Of a stretch of 64,000 nucleotides of DNA, positions 36,666 to 49,349 are shown piece after piece (position 1 is the first letter of the stretch; every line of letters begins with the position of its first letter). The translations under genes and the position numbers were made by a program. Source of the DNA: Lineus longissimus (Eukaryota > Nemertea > Pilidiophora > Heteronemertea > Lineidae); assembly GCF_910592395.1 (NCBI RefSeq), contig NC_088311.1, positions 20,150,501 to 20,214,500 of the forward strand, written 5' to 3'. The notes beneath the pieces are model-generated. The model saw nothing but the letters and a program-made list of their open reading frames with translations. It did no database searches and had not been told where the DNA came from.

Positions 36666-36919
36666 CCACAACACCCCTGAACCATCAATGGATTGATTGG
36701 TTCAGCCCAGACAAGAGTTTTTGTTTTAATGCCCAAAACAACATGGACAGATATTTTAGAGAATGCCAACAGTTTGTTTTAATCAGGAGACTAAGAATGA
36801 AGCGCCCTGGAACTCGGTACAATAAGCATTCCTCATGTCATCTTTACCTTATAAACGCAAAACTAATCATTCATTACCTGAAAATAATTGCCTCTGCGCA
36901 CTTTGCCCGTTAGATATTT

Positions 36920-39295
36920 GATTTGGTCATCAAGTGTCAAGTTGTTCGGCGGCGCCCTGCCGAGCATGCGATATGATTCATTATATCGCAAACCAATCAA
37001 TTTCGGCTTTACAAGGACATGTGTCGAATATTATTATACACTTTATAATGAAAATGTATCCTCTAGACCCATCAGAAATCGTAATAGAGGTGTTGCTGAC
37101 CTTGGCGATGTCACTACGAGGTCTCAAACATGTCAAAGGGGAACGGCAGCTCGTATGAAATGTGTGAAAGTCATTCCAAAGTATCGACGAAAGTTTTGAA
37201 ATGTCTCACCTGGTCAACCTACAGTGTCCTTTTATTTCATGGCTTTCACCAAACATGTCAAAAGCTGTGAAAACTTAATTTGAATGCAATTTCTTTTATA
37301 ACATGAAACCTAGAATGTAAATGGAGCCTCGAACATCTGAATGAGACTTTCCAAAAGCAACTAAGGATGGACACCAAATGTAGTATTTCTATAAACAAAA
37401 CAAAATAAACAATAGACATTATAAATATGACACTGTGGGGTCTGCACTGTTGTTAATGAAAGTACAACTGAGTGGAACAAACCTTCTTATACTCTGTCCA
37501 TAATGCCAAGGATTAATAAAGACTAGTCGTTATCAATTCTTAATATGTGGACAGACCAAAGCCGCAATTACATTTCATCATCGACAGCACAAAGATATAG
37601 TCATAGTACACCCCACATGCAAGACTCCGATGATATGGAGCTAAGACCCCGATTGATTTTAGAATTCTATACGGCAACCAACAGCGGAAGCCGACGACTT
37701 AATTAACAATGGATACGAATCAAGGAAGGAAATACGCCATTTGGGCGTAGAACAGCCATAGAATTTGGTCAGGTGCATGTCCACCTGCTGATGAGGTTGG
37801 ATTCATCTCAGATTGGCTACTGATTGGCACAACAGTAGCACTACTAACTAGGTAGTTCCACTCGCATACTGGCATTTTGATGTCACTTGGAAGGATGATT
37901 TTGACGACATCATTTCACTTTGACATTTCATTCTGGGTTTTTATGAGTTACCTATCAGATTCAATGATAATGCATTGATTGAAGTGCCTCTAATTGCTTT
38001 AAGACTGCTGCATAACTAGAGAAACTGGCTTACTTTATTTTGAAAATCACTGTGGATGCATACAAAGGGTAAATTGGAAATTGTAAACGGTAAAACAAAA
38101 ACTTCTTCAGACAAATGTTACAGGATCTGTCAAATGGGGATTCTAGGTATCATAGCGTATGATGATTTAATAATGTTACACAAAGAATCGAAACATTTTT
38201 TCACACTTTGAAAAGTATGAGTGTTCAAATAGCTCAAAGTGCCAACATTTGAAGTAACAACTTCCTCCATTATACAATTGACTCAATTCTGCGAGATCTA
38301 TGTGGTCGATTAGCGAAGAACGTCTGGGGTAAATGGAGTGTGGTTGAACAAGCGTAAACCAGAAGTGATGCGTTTCACTCAAGATGAGCCAGAAGTAATG
38401 GATTCAACCGAGGTGACATCCTATGATGATGATGATCTCAGAGAAAGAGTGACAAATGAGAACACTTTGAAGCGATTCAGGTGAAAGGATACTGCAAGGT
38501 AGTGTCACAGCAGATTCAGTTCATTCTCGGTTTGAAGGAGATCGACATATACAGGATATAGCAATGTACACAATATACACACAAACCAGTCATATTCAAG
38601 CTGAATTGCACTTATTCGCGGTTACAGCACTAATAGCTGGACACCAAGAAATGTGCTCATCAAGTGGGTAGTAATTATAGCTTCTCTGGGAGGGGCAAGG
38701 TGTCAATCATGACTTGAATACAGCTGTGGTCGTGACTGACAATGAGCATTACGTTATAAATACATTATATCTTACTTATATCTTGTCAGTAGGGTGTGAT
38801 AAACCTAGCTTCATTACCAAGGACGAGATTACATTACTCTGTCAGTGAAGAACGGTTGAGAGAGTGTTGCTGACAAGATTGGTAACACACAAGCAGTGTA
38901 GCAATGGTGCTTATATGATAGATCAAAGCTAAGTTTCTCTCTTTCAAACTGCTTAATATGTCTTTTGCTCCCATTATCTCAGTCCCAAGCAAGATACGGA
39001 ATAAAAAACGTCATAACGGCCAAATCAAAAAATCCTTACACAAAAAGATGTCATATATAATTCTGAAACACATCTTATCGGCAAGTTGTCTTTGATGATC
39101 AGGTACAGTGTATTCATGGTATTTGTGACGTCACTAACACATTTTTTTCTTCACAACTAGGTGGCTGCGTCATGCGGTTAATCGGCGGCACGACAGCGTC
39201 ACAGATCTTTAGAAGTGATCTGCACCAACAAAAAAAGAAGCCAAACTTAACGCTTCCACAATCAAAGCAGCCACTTTTTAGGCCCACTATATCAA
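36920..39295. other. Putative intron, nothing recognised
   Basis: No supported feature, apart from a 30-bp doublet near 38360-38420 ('ccagaagt.atg..ttcaac.gaggtga') and a short ATG run near 38425. Confidence 0.4.
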
Positions 39296-40907
39296 ACTTT
39301 TAAAACAAGAGGCCCAAGGGCCTGGCGCTCAGCTGAGTTAATATCATTAATATCTTCCCGGTGTTTAGTTCATTATGCATGAAAATGGCATGCTCCATGG
39401 TATTTGATATCCTTTTGCGTTCACTACGGTACCAATGTTTTTGGTTGACATAATTATGCCACTGTTCATTCCTCAATCCTGACCACAATTCGGGTGAAAT
39501 CATCGTATGAAAATATTTACCGAAACATGAAGTTTATGCCATGAATGAGGATACTCATTGTCATAGCCTCGTTTACAAGTACGAAGTATTTTCCCGCGAA
39601 TATTCAAAACTGCTTGGCTCCTTGCCAGTTAAATAACATGTGACTATACACAAAATAGAAAACTTTGATGGAAATTGTAAATCATTTTTTATCTATCAGG
39701 GGAAACAAGCTGATGATGATCAAATAAATCATTCATGAGAAATCGTTTTGTTGCTGAAGCTTGCATGACGAAGTTAATGCTAAACCTTTTCTTGTGCTCT
39801 ACTGCGCCACCGTAGTTTTCTATTTAGACCAGCGATGACGTCATTTCTGGTGATTCCCTACGTTGTCCAATGAGCGCTTTTTAAAATGTGCCATTTGGTA
39901 TTGTACAGTATGCAATGTATTTTTTCAGCGCTGCCAGTTGCCAAAGAGAATGCCGTAGCTCCCTCAATTTCCAATCAATTTTTATGGGAGTGACATTATT
40001 GTATTGCTTAGAATGTCTACTTTTTACTCTTGAAAGAATCGTAGAACTAAAACATAATAGGCGAACAGAATCATGCCGATTCACTGCACAAACTGTGGGA
40101 ATTCTCCACTTCAAAATACATCGGCGATGTCATCGCGAACAGAGCATGCACTTCCGATATCGTTTTCACAGAAATGTCGCCAAATATTCAAGAACTAATT
40201 TCTGAATTTAGTCCCTAAAGACCTTATGACTACCACTGAAACGAACTAGTGATAATATCGCCTACCAGACTACTTTTTAAGCAGAAAATTGGGTACTTGA
40301 GTGTCATTGAGCTCCAAGATTATTGCACATAGCGTAAACAACATGCCGCCATTTTGTCTCCGCTTCGGTATTTCGTACGCCGCTTATAATGCACCTTCTC
40401 AATTAAAACAAACATAATAAGGCCTTACATCGTTGATTGAATAGGAACACCACACAAAACACAATAAAGTGGGGGTACAATCGATTACGAAGCTGAAGTG
40501 AACAGTGATTTATTCCTGGAGCTACTGCTTTTGTTGTGTAGCTGCCATGTTTTGAGAACTGGCAAATAGGAGACTTCATTGATGGCTGACGTCATCGGGC
40601 GGGAATTTGAATCGGCAGAAATAATTAAAAGGCAGGTAGCGCCCTCTCCTGTTAAAATTTTGAACTTTTTCTCAATAAAATAGATTTTCAAGAATTTTAT
40701 CTTAATACTAGAGCATATTTCGACTAATTCTGCTGCTCCTAGGCCGATATAGGCCAGTTTCCTTCATGCACTCTCGCTCGCAGGAAGTAGGTCGAATGGC
40801 GACAAATTTTGTTTTGAAAGTAGAGTTTGACCAGAAGTATCCAGAAATGCAAAATTGAAGTCTCTAGGTCTTACGGTTACAAAATGTGCACCATGGGTTT
40901 AACGGAC

Positions 40908-40953
40908 GGATGGATGGATGGATGGATGGATGGATGGATGGATGGATGGATGG
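40908..40953. repeat. GGAT tetranucleotide microsatellite
   Basis: A pure (GGAT)n tract directly upstream of the 3' terminal region of the second-family element. This matches the position of the GAC tract in the first family. Confidence 0.9.
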
Positions 40954-40986
40954 ACAGACGGACGCCACTGAACAACTTATTTGACA

Positions 40987-41013
40987 AGCTCGGCTGACTT
41001 AGTCAGCTGAGCT
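40987..41013 (+). other. 3' terminal hairpin of the second-family element
   Basis: Arms AGCTCGGCTGAC and GTCAGCTGAGCT pair with one mismatch around the loop TTA, five bases before the element end. The arm matches the element's own 5' motif GCTCAGCTGAG. Confidence 0.7.
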
Positions 41014-42340
41014 AAAAACTGATGCTAATTTCTCACCATTATTTGCTTTTCAAAGGCTGAATTCATTAAATACACTCTTATGCCCACGAATTATTAACCA
41101 AAAAAGATAGCCTTAAGGTAATTATAGACGCCACTTCCGAAATGAGTTTCTACATTATTTCCTTCACTGTTCAAGGATGGTCTTCTCCAACAAATCAATC
41201 AATATCCACCAAAATCAAATTAATCTGAAGAAATTACATCGTCAAGTAGAAACAAATTGGCAATTATTTTTTCATTGCTTAATAAGCATTCATTGCGGAA
41301 GACAATTAATCTACTTTGTCTTTATTCTGTACCAGCAAGTGGAATGGTGTGTCCCTTTAAGTCTATACATAGAGGCACTCTGAGGGTATCAAGGGCTGTC
41401 CATAGTGAGCAACCCATCACTTGAGTCCATCTAGCAGTGAGCACAAAGCAGTGACCACTGTAAGCAAAACATCAGAATTAGATCACTATATGTAACATCA
41501 CTTCACTTACTGAGTTACAGAGCAAACTTTATATTCAACCCACTTGACTTCTGTATATCAATTTTGTCGTCATATGATAACAAATAAATACCATTACTGT
41601 ATGATCAGGCATTCAGAGAGTCTTAAATCACATTACCCCAAGGTTTGTGCGCCAAGCTGGTAAATGGATGGGTGTTTAGTCGAGCCATCATTCCTGACAT
41701 GATGGCTTTGCTCTAGTATTGTCTGATAGGGTCGGCGGTGGAGAGAGGATATGTAGACCATCAACTTAAAGGAACCCAATCATATGAATACACTCATTAT
41801 TTCGACTGGCTTCTCATAGTAAATATCATCACGGATAGAGAATAGCTGGCATTCAAATGTAATCTGGTCGTATTCCAGCTCACACGACTGCACTTTTATT
41901 AAAGTGCACCAAAATCTGCACGAGATGTATAACTAAAACTAATCTCTCCAAAGAATTTTTATCAAAACTCTCTTCTTTAATAAGCGTTTCATGATTCTTA
42001 TGTCTTGATGTACATTTCAATCCTGTGGTCATCTAATACAATTCGTTCGAAATATTAACACTACTGACACATTCCATCCAAAAGCCACAGAATATGTCAT
42101 TAATAATCATGTGTTAATACCTAGAGAACTAGTATAAGTTAATAACATATCAAAGGGCCCTCACTTATCACCTCTCTGATCCGTAATGATATTACCAAAT
42201 CATTAGGGACTCTAACTAGCTCAGTAAGGGATACAGGGCTTAATCTAAAATGATTAGCAAATGAGCAATTTCCATTGATGCGACCTGGGCCATAGCCATG
42301 ACAACCAGACAACTGTGATTGAAAAGTGGCTGCCCATTGG

Positions 42341-42604
42341 TTAAATCACATTTAAACATGTTGTTGTTATGACTACACCACAGGTTGCGGCACCAGAAAT
42401 TGGCCCTTTGCCAAGCGCTTTCTTAAGTGCGTCAGATGCAAAGCTATTGTCCTTCTTGGTCTCATGTTCTTCCTGTAAGTTCAGAGGGTTACTATAGTCA
42501 CAAGAGACGTGACCGTCAGAAAGGATCGGGGTCTGTTTACATCCACTAGTCAAGGTCTCCCAGGGTTGTTGATCAGGAACTGGTTGCATGCATAGGCTTT
42601 CCAT
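42341..42604 (-). CDS. Uncharacterised 87-codon open frame
   Basis: An ATG-initiated minus-strand frame with a hydrophilic middle (EEHETKKDN) and a Thr/Ile/Val-rich C terminus. No domain, signal peptide or known relative was recognised. It could be a chance frame in intronic DNA. It is listed only because its amino-acid composition is less skewed than most short frames here. Confidence 0.1.
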   Translation of the reverse strand: MESLCMQPVPDQQPWETLTSGCKQTPILSDGHVSCDYSNPLNLQEEHETKKDNSFASDALKKALGKGPISGAATCGVVITTTCLNVI

Positions 42605-42699
42605 GTCTATCAGCGGTATTTTATCTTACCCGAGACACATATTCTAAGAAGTCTCAGTTTTACGTCCTGTAAAAAGGATATAGCATCAAAAGGAAATTC

Positions 42700-42800
42700 T
42701 TTAGACAGAAAGTTGTCCAATGGCTATGACGTCATGTTCCAGTTCGCCATTTGTTTTTATTCTGTAGTAATTAATCAAACTGTCTCAGATCGGTGAAACT
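42700..42800 (+). repeat. Dispersed repeat family X, copy 2
   Basis: Carries 'aagttgtccaatggc.atgacgtcatgttccag.t.gcc.ttgt', 'attctgtagtaatt.atcaaac' and 'atcggtgaa', in the same order as the copy at 50325-50480. Confidence 0.55.
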
Positions 42801-43483
42801 CAGGTATTATCGTGCAGTGTAAAACAATACAAAACAGACTTACAAAATGTCAAAGGTTACAGTGTCATGTTATAGAACATTCTCGACAACTCGCAACAAT
42901 ATCTGAACAACTCAATTTCATCCCCAGAGACTTGACATATGTTGAAGGGAAACACCCTTTTTAATGTAACATAGGGTTCCTGTTGATGCAGTTGACGATA
43001 TCTATATACATGTTTGTCTACAACTTATACCCAAGACGTTTTGTTTTGAGTGTCTTTTGTCAGACGAAGAATGACAAATTTACTCCGAAAATGTCAAATG
43101 TTCGTTGTCATGGAATGAGAAGTACAAAACACTTAGCAACCTAATGGGACCACCTAATGTGTTTTGTCTTGTGTGGCTTTTCAAAGTATGACCTTAGGGT
43201 ATGAAGGGTCCATAAAGGGGTTAAAACATTCTGAAATGTCCATGAAGGGTTAAGGTAGGAGAAGGGGAAGGAATCCACAGAGGTCCACATATAAAGGGAC
43301 TGAGAGAAAGAAACTTGGAAATTGTAATCACTTCACAATTTTGACCCCTGTGCATAAATGCACTGGGCAATGTACAGGGGGCGAACTTGAGAAGAGAAAA
43401 TTCCCAACTTTCGGTCTCTATGAGATTTCTTGCTCCCTCTTCTACCTAAACCATTTTTACAATGTTTTCACTCCTCTTAAATC

Positions 43484-43993
43484 TTGAAAATTGACACTCC
43501 ATGTATGAACAAATGTGAGCAGAAGACTCAGACTGCTATTAATTTTTGTAACAGCCAGAAATTTGTATCGACTGCAGTAGCCATGCAATCTATGATAACT
43601 TCCTGGAGTTCCCCAGCAAACTTCAATTCTAATCACCTCAACCTCGTACATCAGTCTGAAATTATGTCAGGCTTTCGCCAACAAATCCAAGGTCATAAAC
43701 TCAATGTGACGCTAATCTCGAATAATGACTTTAATCATACTTATCCATGCTTATCACGTCACAAGCAATACATCATTGTCTACAAACCGTGTGAAGAGGA
43801 AAACGAAAACTGGTTGAATACACCGATGTGCATGTCACTGCAACAAAAAAACACACATCGCCAGTGCGCTTTAGCAGCAAGTCTCCAACAGATTTTTTAT
43901 TTGCCTATAAAGAATTTTATTATGTATTTTCTTTATTCAACATGTTCAAAGTTTCTCACAGCACAGTCTGCCAAAATGATTGTTGCAAGATGA
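43484..43993 (+). CDS. Uncharacterised 169-codon open frame
   Basis: The longest open frame outside repeats. The peptide is rich in Asn, Gln, Ser and Cys with no recognisable motif, no signal peptide and no transmembrane segment. A frame of this size is somewhat long for chance in AT-rich DNA but not decisive. No poly(A) signal, promoter or splice context supports it. Confidence 0.12.
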   Translation: MKIDTPCMNKCEQKTQTAINFCNSQKFVSTAVAMQSMITSWSSPANFNSNHLNLVHQSEIMSGFRQQIQGHKLNVTLISNNDFNHTYPCLSRHKQYIIVYKPCEEENENWLNTPMCMSLQQKNTHRQCALAASLQQIFYLPIKNFIMYFLYSTCSKFLTAQSAKMIVAR

Positions 43994-44460
43994 AATTTCT
44001 ACGTCATTAGATTTAAGTATCCTGCTTCAGTGCAAAAGGTCGGTTCATAAACAAAGGTGTCGTAAAGAACATGTGATTGATGACTCTCCGCAGCTGAATC
44101 ATACGACTCGCAAATTAAAATTGTAGACAATAAAATCTTTATGGGCGCCAACGAAGCAGAACCGGGACCGATTTGATATGATGCGGTATACATGCAGCTG
44201 AGCACATGGTTCAGAAATCAATACATATACTAATTATACAACACAAGAACGCAAGTACATTAAAACATGGTTGATTTTGATCCACAAATACTTCAGGGCT
44301 GTTTCGGAAATGATACTATCGTAGATCGCATGTTGGGCAGACGCATTGAATCACACTCGCTGATGGAAACAAGAGATGGAGTCATCACTATATATACTCT
44401 AGTTTCACCAATCTAGGACCATTTTTGTTCATGCTAGACACCAAAATTGAACACAAGGTC

Positions 44461-44535
44461 ATTGATGCCCATTCGACATGTTTGATTTGGATAGACATTG
44501 GGTTGGCAACACCTATATTCCTGATGGTCCTGAGG
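44461..44535 (+). repeat. Dispersed repeat family X, copy 3 (partial)
   Basis: Matches the left part of the family: 'ttgatgcc.attc.acatgttt.atttggatag.cattgggttggcaacacc', then a 'tgatggtc' landmark. It loses similarity to the right. Confidence 0.55.
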
Positions 44536-44579
44536 TCAACAAATTTACAGAAACTAAATATTCCTACCTCCACAGATCT

Positions 44580-46285
44580 TTAGATACGAGAATTTGAAAC
44601 CTAACTTGAACGTTGAAAAAAACGTTGAAATTCATTAGTAAAAAATTCTACCTCATCATACAGAATAGTAGAAGGGCAATTTTGGTGAAAACAGGTGAAG
44701 AGGAAAAAAATCGAGAGGTCAAAAATGCCCATGTTTCTTTGCAATTTGTTATTCATCTACAAAGGTTTTACAATGATTTAGGATAGTGTTCAGGGACTTC
44801 TTTCACCTTTTTATTATTTAAGTGGCGGGCTCCTTCTTCGCTTAAATGATGTGGTGCCTATACGTCAGGATAAGCAATCGACGCCATCAATGTGGATGGT
44901 AGTGGCGATAGACTGCTCTCAATGTGGCTGAAGACCATAGTCACTTGGCCCATAAACCCAATTCGTGCCTAAACGTAGTCAAACACCAAAATGCTTGTTA
45001 CGCCTTCGAGGAGGAATACTCCGCGGAGAAAAATTCCTCCAAGTGTAGAGCCAACGCCGATAAACAATTTTTTTCCAACACTGCATTTCAAGAACCCTCA
45101 GTAATATCAACCTACTCAAAACGATGAAAATAAGAAGCAAAACTAAATATATCTTCAAAATGTTATATTTCGTCTCAGTTATCACAAATGCAGGCAATCT
45201 TTCTCATTTATTCCAATATAAGGACTATAAATATCTCCTGCTAGCCCACCCGAATCGAGAATTTCTCTTTTGTATGATATAGCTTGGTAGTCCCTTGACC
45301 TTCAAAACATCTATACCACTGGCTAATTCTGGAAGCTGACTAGACTTTTTATGAATGTCATATTTTTTTAATATAAAGATCATGCTAGATAGTTTCAGTG
45401 TTACAAAATCATGAGGTACATGTATGTTGTATGTTGTAGAACTTGACTGCACTGCACAATATGCGCAAATTGACCAAATCATTTTATCACCATCAAGTTT
45501 GAAAAGTTCAACCCAGTTCATCAAACTTCTGGACTCCCAGTGCAAAGGTCTACTGACCCGAAACTCCCTAGATAACCATAAACCATGAAAAATTTGCTCA
45601 TTGACTCGGCAATTGACTAAATATTGCATTTGCTGCCAAAGTTGAAAATTGCAGGACTTGCAGTATCCAAAATTTCAGTGGCAAACAGACGACAGGCTCC
45701 ATATCCAATACTGAAAATGCGCTATTAACAAAACAACAACAACACACGCCCTAAGCCATTAGGACTTTTTCTTGCCAATAAAGCACTGACAAAGGTCTCT
45801 CCCAGGCAAGCCGTGGTGACATTTCTAAAGATTGTTCGGAGTTAAAAATATGCCACCACGTCATAATGTGCTGTCACTCTGATCCGGTTGGTGCATTTGT
45901 TAATGAACACCAAACCGCTATCCTCTCCCACACACTCCATCAGTACGCCCTTCTTAAAAATAACCATCGATGGAGCGACCTTTAGAAGTCACCCATTATG
46001 TGTCCGACTCTTAAAAAATTTGCTTTTAGGACAGTGCTCTACATGTATACCCGAGAAAATGGAAAATATCTGGTTTACCCATAACTGCGCGAGGTTCTCG
46101 ATTTCCATATACGTACATGTATATAGTATTACATTCGTGAAAAAACATATTTTGTTCTGGAATCACCAATATGACATTCTTGCATGCTTTTTTACTTTCC
46201 AATTTTTCCAAGTCTGTTTTTTTGTTCTGTAGATGTCGCTTTGGTCAATTTGTTAGTAGCTATCAGCTTGCTATATTATGCTCTG
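44580..46285. other. Putative intron, nothing recognised
   Basis: Open frames such as 45225-45629 (minus, 134 codons) and 45888-46232 (plus, 114 codons) carry no recognisable motif. No repeats were delimited. Confidence 0.4.
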
Positions 46286-47330
46286 GTTACAAAATGAAAT
46301 GGCCAGGGCCATTGTGCTCACCTCATGTGGAGGAAAGATGGATAAAGAGCATGGTATTGTGTCATGTAGTGTTAGGTTTGATGTAGGTCCAAGCAATTAC
46401 AATTTCCCCAAAATGGCCAATTTACAGTACATTCGACCTCTGTGACCTTGAAAAGTAGGTCAAATCAAAGAAGACCCGGGTGACACATTGAATGGTTGTT
46501 AGAATTAGATGTACCTATGATATAAAATTGGTGCCAATCGGGCAAGTCATTACTAGGAATAATGGCATTTTGAAGAATTTAGGATTTGGCCCCCTCCCTG
46601 GAGGCCAAACGGCAAATCAGATCGCACCAAACTTCGGTACCTGAGATCACCTGACCAAGGGGTACATGTGTACTTAATTTGTGATCAATAGTCATTGCAG
46701 TTAAGAAACGTGCCATAGTTACGGCCTGACGGCGAATTTACGCTATTTGACCTCTGTGACCTTGACAAGAAGGTCAAATTAAAAACCTGTGTGACATATA
46801 CTGTATGGTGGTTAGATGTACCCATGATATCATATTGGTGGCAATCGGGCAAGAAGTTAAGGAATAATCACATTTTTAAGGTTTTTGGATTTTGCCCCCT
46901 GGTGGTCAAGTGGTGAATCATATTGGACCAAACTTCGGTCCCTGAGATCACCTGACTAAGGGGTAAATGTGTACCAAATTTGGTATCAATAGTCATTGCA
47001 GTTTAGAAACGTGCCATCGTTACATCCTAAAGGCCAATTTACACCATTTGACCTCTGTGACCTTGAAAAGGAGGTCAAATCAAAAACCCGGAGGATATAT
47101 GATGCACCTTTGCTAGAAGTACCTACCATATTTTTTTCAAAATTTCCCGACTACTATTAAGGGAGATATTGCATATTTTCACTTTAACGTTTGGCCCCCT
47201 GGTGGCCAAACAATGAAACGAATCGGACCGAAACTTGGTCTCCAAGGTGTCATTACATAAGGGTACATGTGTACCAAGTTTCAACTCAATAGCTCTAAGC
47301 TCTAACAGTTACGAAACGTGCCCTGCTAAC

Positions 47331-47348
47331 GGACGACGGACGACGACG

Positions 47349-47407
<59 letters not shown>

Positions 47408-47417
47408 ACGACGGACG
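47331..47417. repeat. GAC trinucleotide microsatellite
   Basis: A (GAC)n tract with interspersed 'cgga' variants, longer than the tract in copy A. A poly-Asp frame through it is an artefact. Confidence 0.9.
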
Positions 47418-47432
47418 CCACGGTATGGGATA

Positions 47433-47458
47433 AGCTCACCTCTGCTAAGAGGTGAGCT
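47433..47458 (+). other. 3' terminal hairpin of copy B
   Basis: Identical to the hairpin of copy A: arms AGCTCACCTC and GAGGTGAGCT with loop TGCTAA. Confidence 0.75.
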
Positions 47459-47469
47459 AAAAATGTCAT

Positions 47470-49300
47470 CTCTAAATTAAATTCAGATATCAAAATATTT
47501 CAAGTGAATAATTTGACTGTCAGTTACTAAACTCAAAAATTATCAATAAGACTGTGATGTGTAATCGCAGGCTTTGCCAGCTTACACCTGATTTGATCAA
47601 TGTCAGTAGGTTATCCATTACCATGGCGACAGTTTTTCGATTCCCGCAGATTCGATTTTAGAGTGTTATCTAAACTTAAAGGTCATAGCACTTCGGACTC
47701 CTTGAAATAGACCGATATAAGTCTGGTCGAAAATTAATTTGTATTGTATAAAAGTGTTGGTTTGATCATTATTAGAGTTTTATAGCAATATAGCAGTACT
47801 AAAATTAAAGGTCATACATAGATTTTCAAACAATGTTTCTTCTTTTTGTAATTACATGCACTCCCGTTACATGTATACATTAGTTTTTCTCTTTTGACAT
47901 GTTTGATAGTGCATACATGTAGGTGCCAAACGGATGGTGCAAGATGCAAGGTGCAACGTCCCTGGAAGTTCTATATACATGTAGCTAGACCCAAAGAAAT
48001 GTAAAAGAGTTCTCCATTTTTATTGAATATATTGTGTTTTGTCAAAGTTTGCCGATAAAATCTTTTTCATTTCTAGACTTGTTATCATAGCGAATCGATG
48101 CGAATCATTGAAATATGATCGTATCTGATGAATTTATTCATCAAATCTAATATTGTCCATCAGAAATGTTTCCAATAATCTGATGTAAAACAGCGACTTT
48201 AAAATTATCAGCGTTGTTATCGGGATTTAATGTTAGCTGCATGCTAGATAGAATTGGCAGAATCCATTAAAAGATTCTGTCTATCACTATGGTGATAGAC
48301 AGTGTTTTTACCGTAATTTTTAATAGGGTTCTATTTGTAGCATAAAGGTCAACAACCCTGAACCTGATGGTCTTATACTCCCTTCAACGTCGCCAATGTT
48401 AATCTTGATGAGATGCAAAAACCTTGGTGGTCAAGTTGAAAGGTCAATCCCAGGAGGAGAAATCAATCTACAAATCAATGATACTAAAATTGCTTTTACG
48501 GAGCAACGAGGACACACAAACAGTCAGGAATAGTTTAAAATTGCATCTTTCTTGATTTGTCAGAGGCAGCTATGTAGCGAATGTTTAGGACCTCAATCAG
48601 AAGCTAAACTGTATCCACCTCAGACAGGTCTCAAGCCAAACAGATCCCTAGTTAATAGCACTTGTCTATTTAATGAAGAGTGAGAGACAGAGCCGTATCA
48701 GCTACCCGTTCATTACCCTTCTGATTGGCCACTGATTAGAAAATCATCGACTCTTTTCCAGAGCGTTCATAAAAATGGCATTAGTATCCTAGAGCTGCAG
48801 GCTTTGCATGGTGTTACCGTAATGGATGAGATATTGTCATGCAGGCGCGATGGTGACAGTGTTCCCTGACGACGACCAGGTCCAAAAGTAAAATCAGCGG
48901 TCTAGACAGTTTCCTCTGGTGCAATTTTCTTCGAGGAATTGATACCGCGAAGAGTTGCGATGGCCTAAAGGTTATCACCTGTCATGTTCAATCCTTCGCC
49001 ATTTGGGCTTAAAACCCAGGCTCTTTAGGTCCGTCAGAAGAGATAACAACCAAAATCAGTTGAATCTGTGGTGTCAATGCCAAGGCAACTAAAGGACCCT
49101 GTGTGGACTCTATGTAAATCCACCTTACAGGAACAGCACTGTAATGACTATTGAAAGAAATGACCCAAAATATTGAGCAGTGACAAAACCCATTACTTCA
49201 AGTAACTTTGAAGTGATGGGCTTTTGGTGCTGTTCAGGTCAGAAGCAGTTGAAGTACTTATGTTAACCAAGGCAATTTGCAGAAAAGGCTTTTAAGAGTA
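47470..49300. other. Putative intron, nothing recognised
   Basis: No supported feature. A short self-complementary stretch near 48267-48302 ('agattctgtctatcac' / 'ggtgatagaca') is noted. Confidence 0.4.
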
Positions 49301-49349
49301 ATATTCTAATGGCGACTTGTCACACAATCACAGACAATTACGTTTTAGC

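Larger units (their letters stand above)
39302..41018 (+). mobile_element. Helentron/pearl-like element, second family
   Basis: The left end is AACAAGAGGCCCAAGGGCCT followed by GGCGCTCAGCTGAG. The right end has a GGAT microsatellite (40908-40953), ACAGACGGACGCCAC, a hairpin (40987-41013) and the terminus GAGCTAAAAA, the same final bases as the elements at 21828 and 46292. The interior is unrelated to theirs and no long open frame or Rep/helicase motif is visible. The 1.7-kb span is set by pairing the left and right ends. A secondary insertion inside it, or two partial elements, cannot be excluded by eye. Confidence 0.6.
46292..47463 (+). mobile_element. Helentron/pearl-like non-autonomous element, copy B
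   Basis: A near-identical twin of the element at 21828-22981, in the same orientation. It has the same left end, three GACCTCTGTGACCTTG cores (about 46436, 46750, 47049), GAC microsatellite (about 47331-47417), 3' hairpin (47433-47458) and terminus. Differences seen by eye are scattered single substitutions, a duplicated 'agctct' near 47295, and a different microsatellite length and pattern. Flanking sequences before the left end differ, so this is an independent insertion, not a segmental duplication. Confidence 0.75.

Noticed and set aside
45225-45629. 134-codon minus-strand gene
   Set aside because: No motif, splice signals or conserved composition. The length is within chance expectation for 64 kb of six-frame sequence.
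47235-47480. Poly-aspartate open frame
   Set aside because: It is a microsatellite translation in copy B. The flanking residues come from the mobile element's 3' region.
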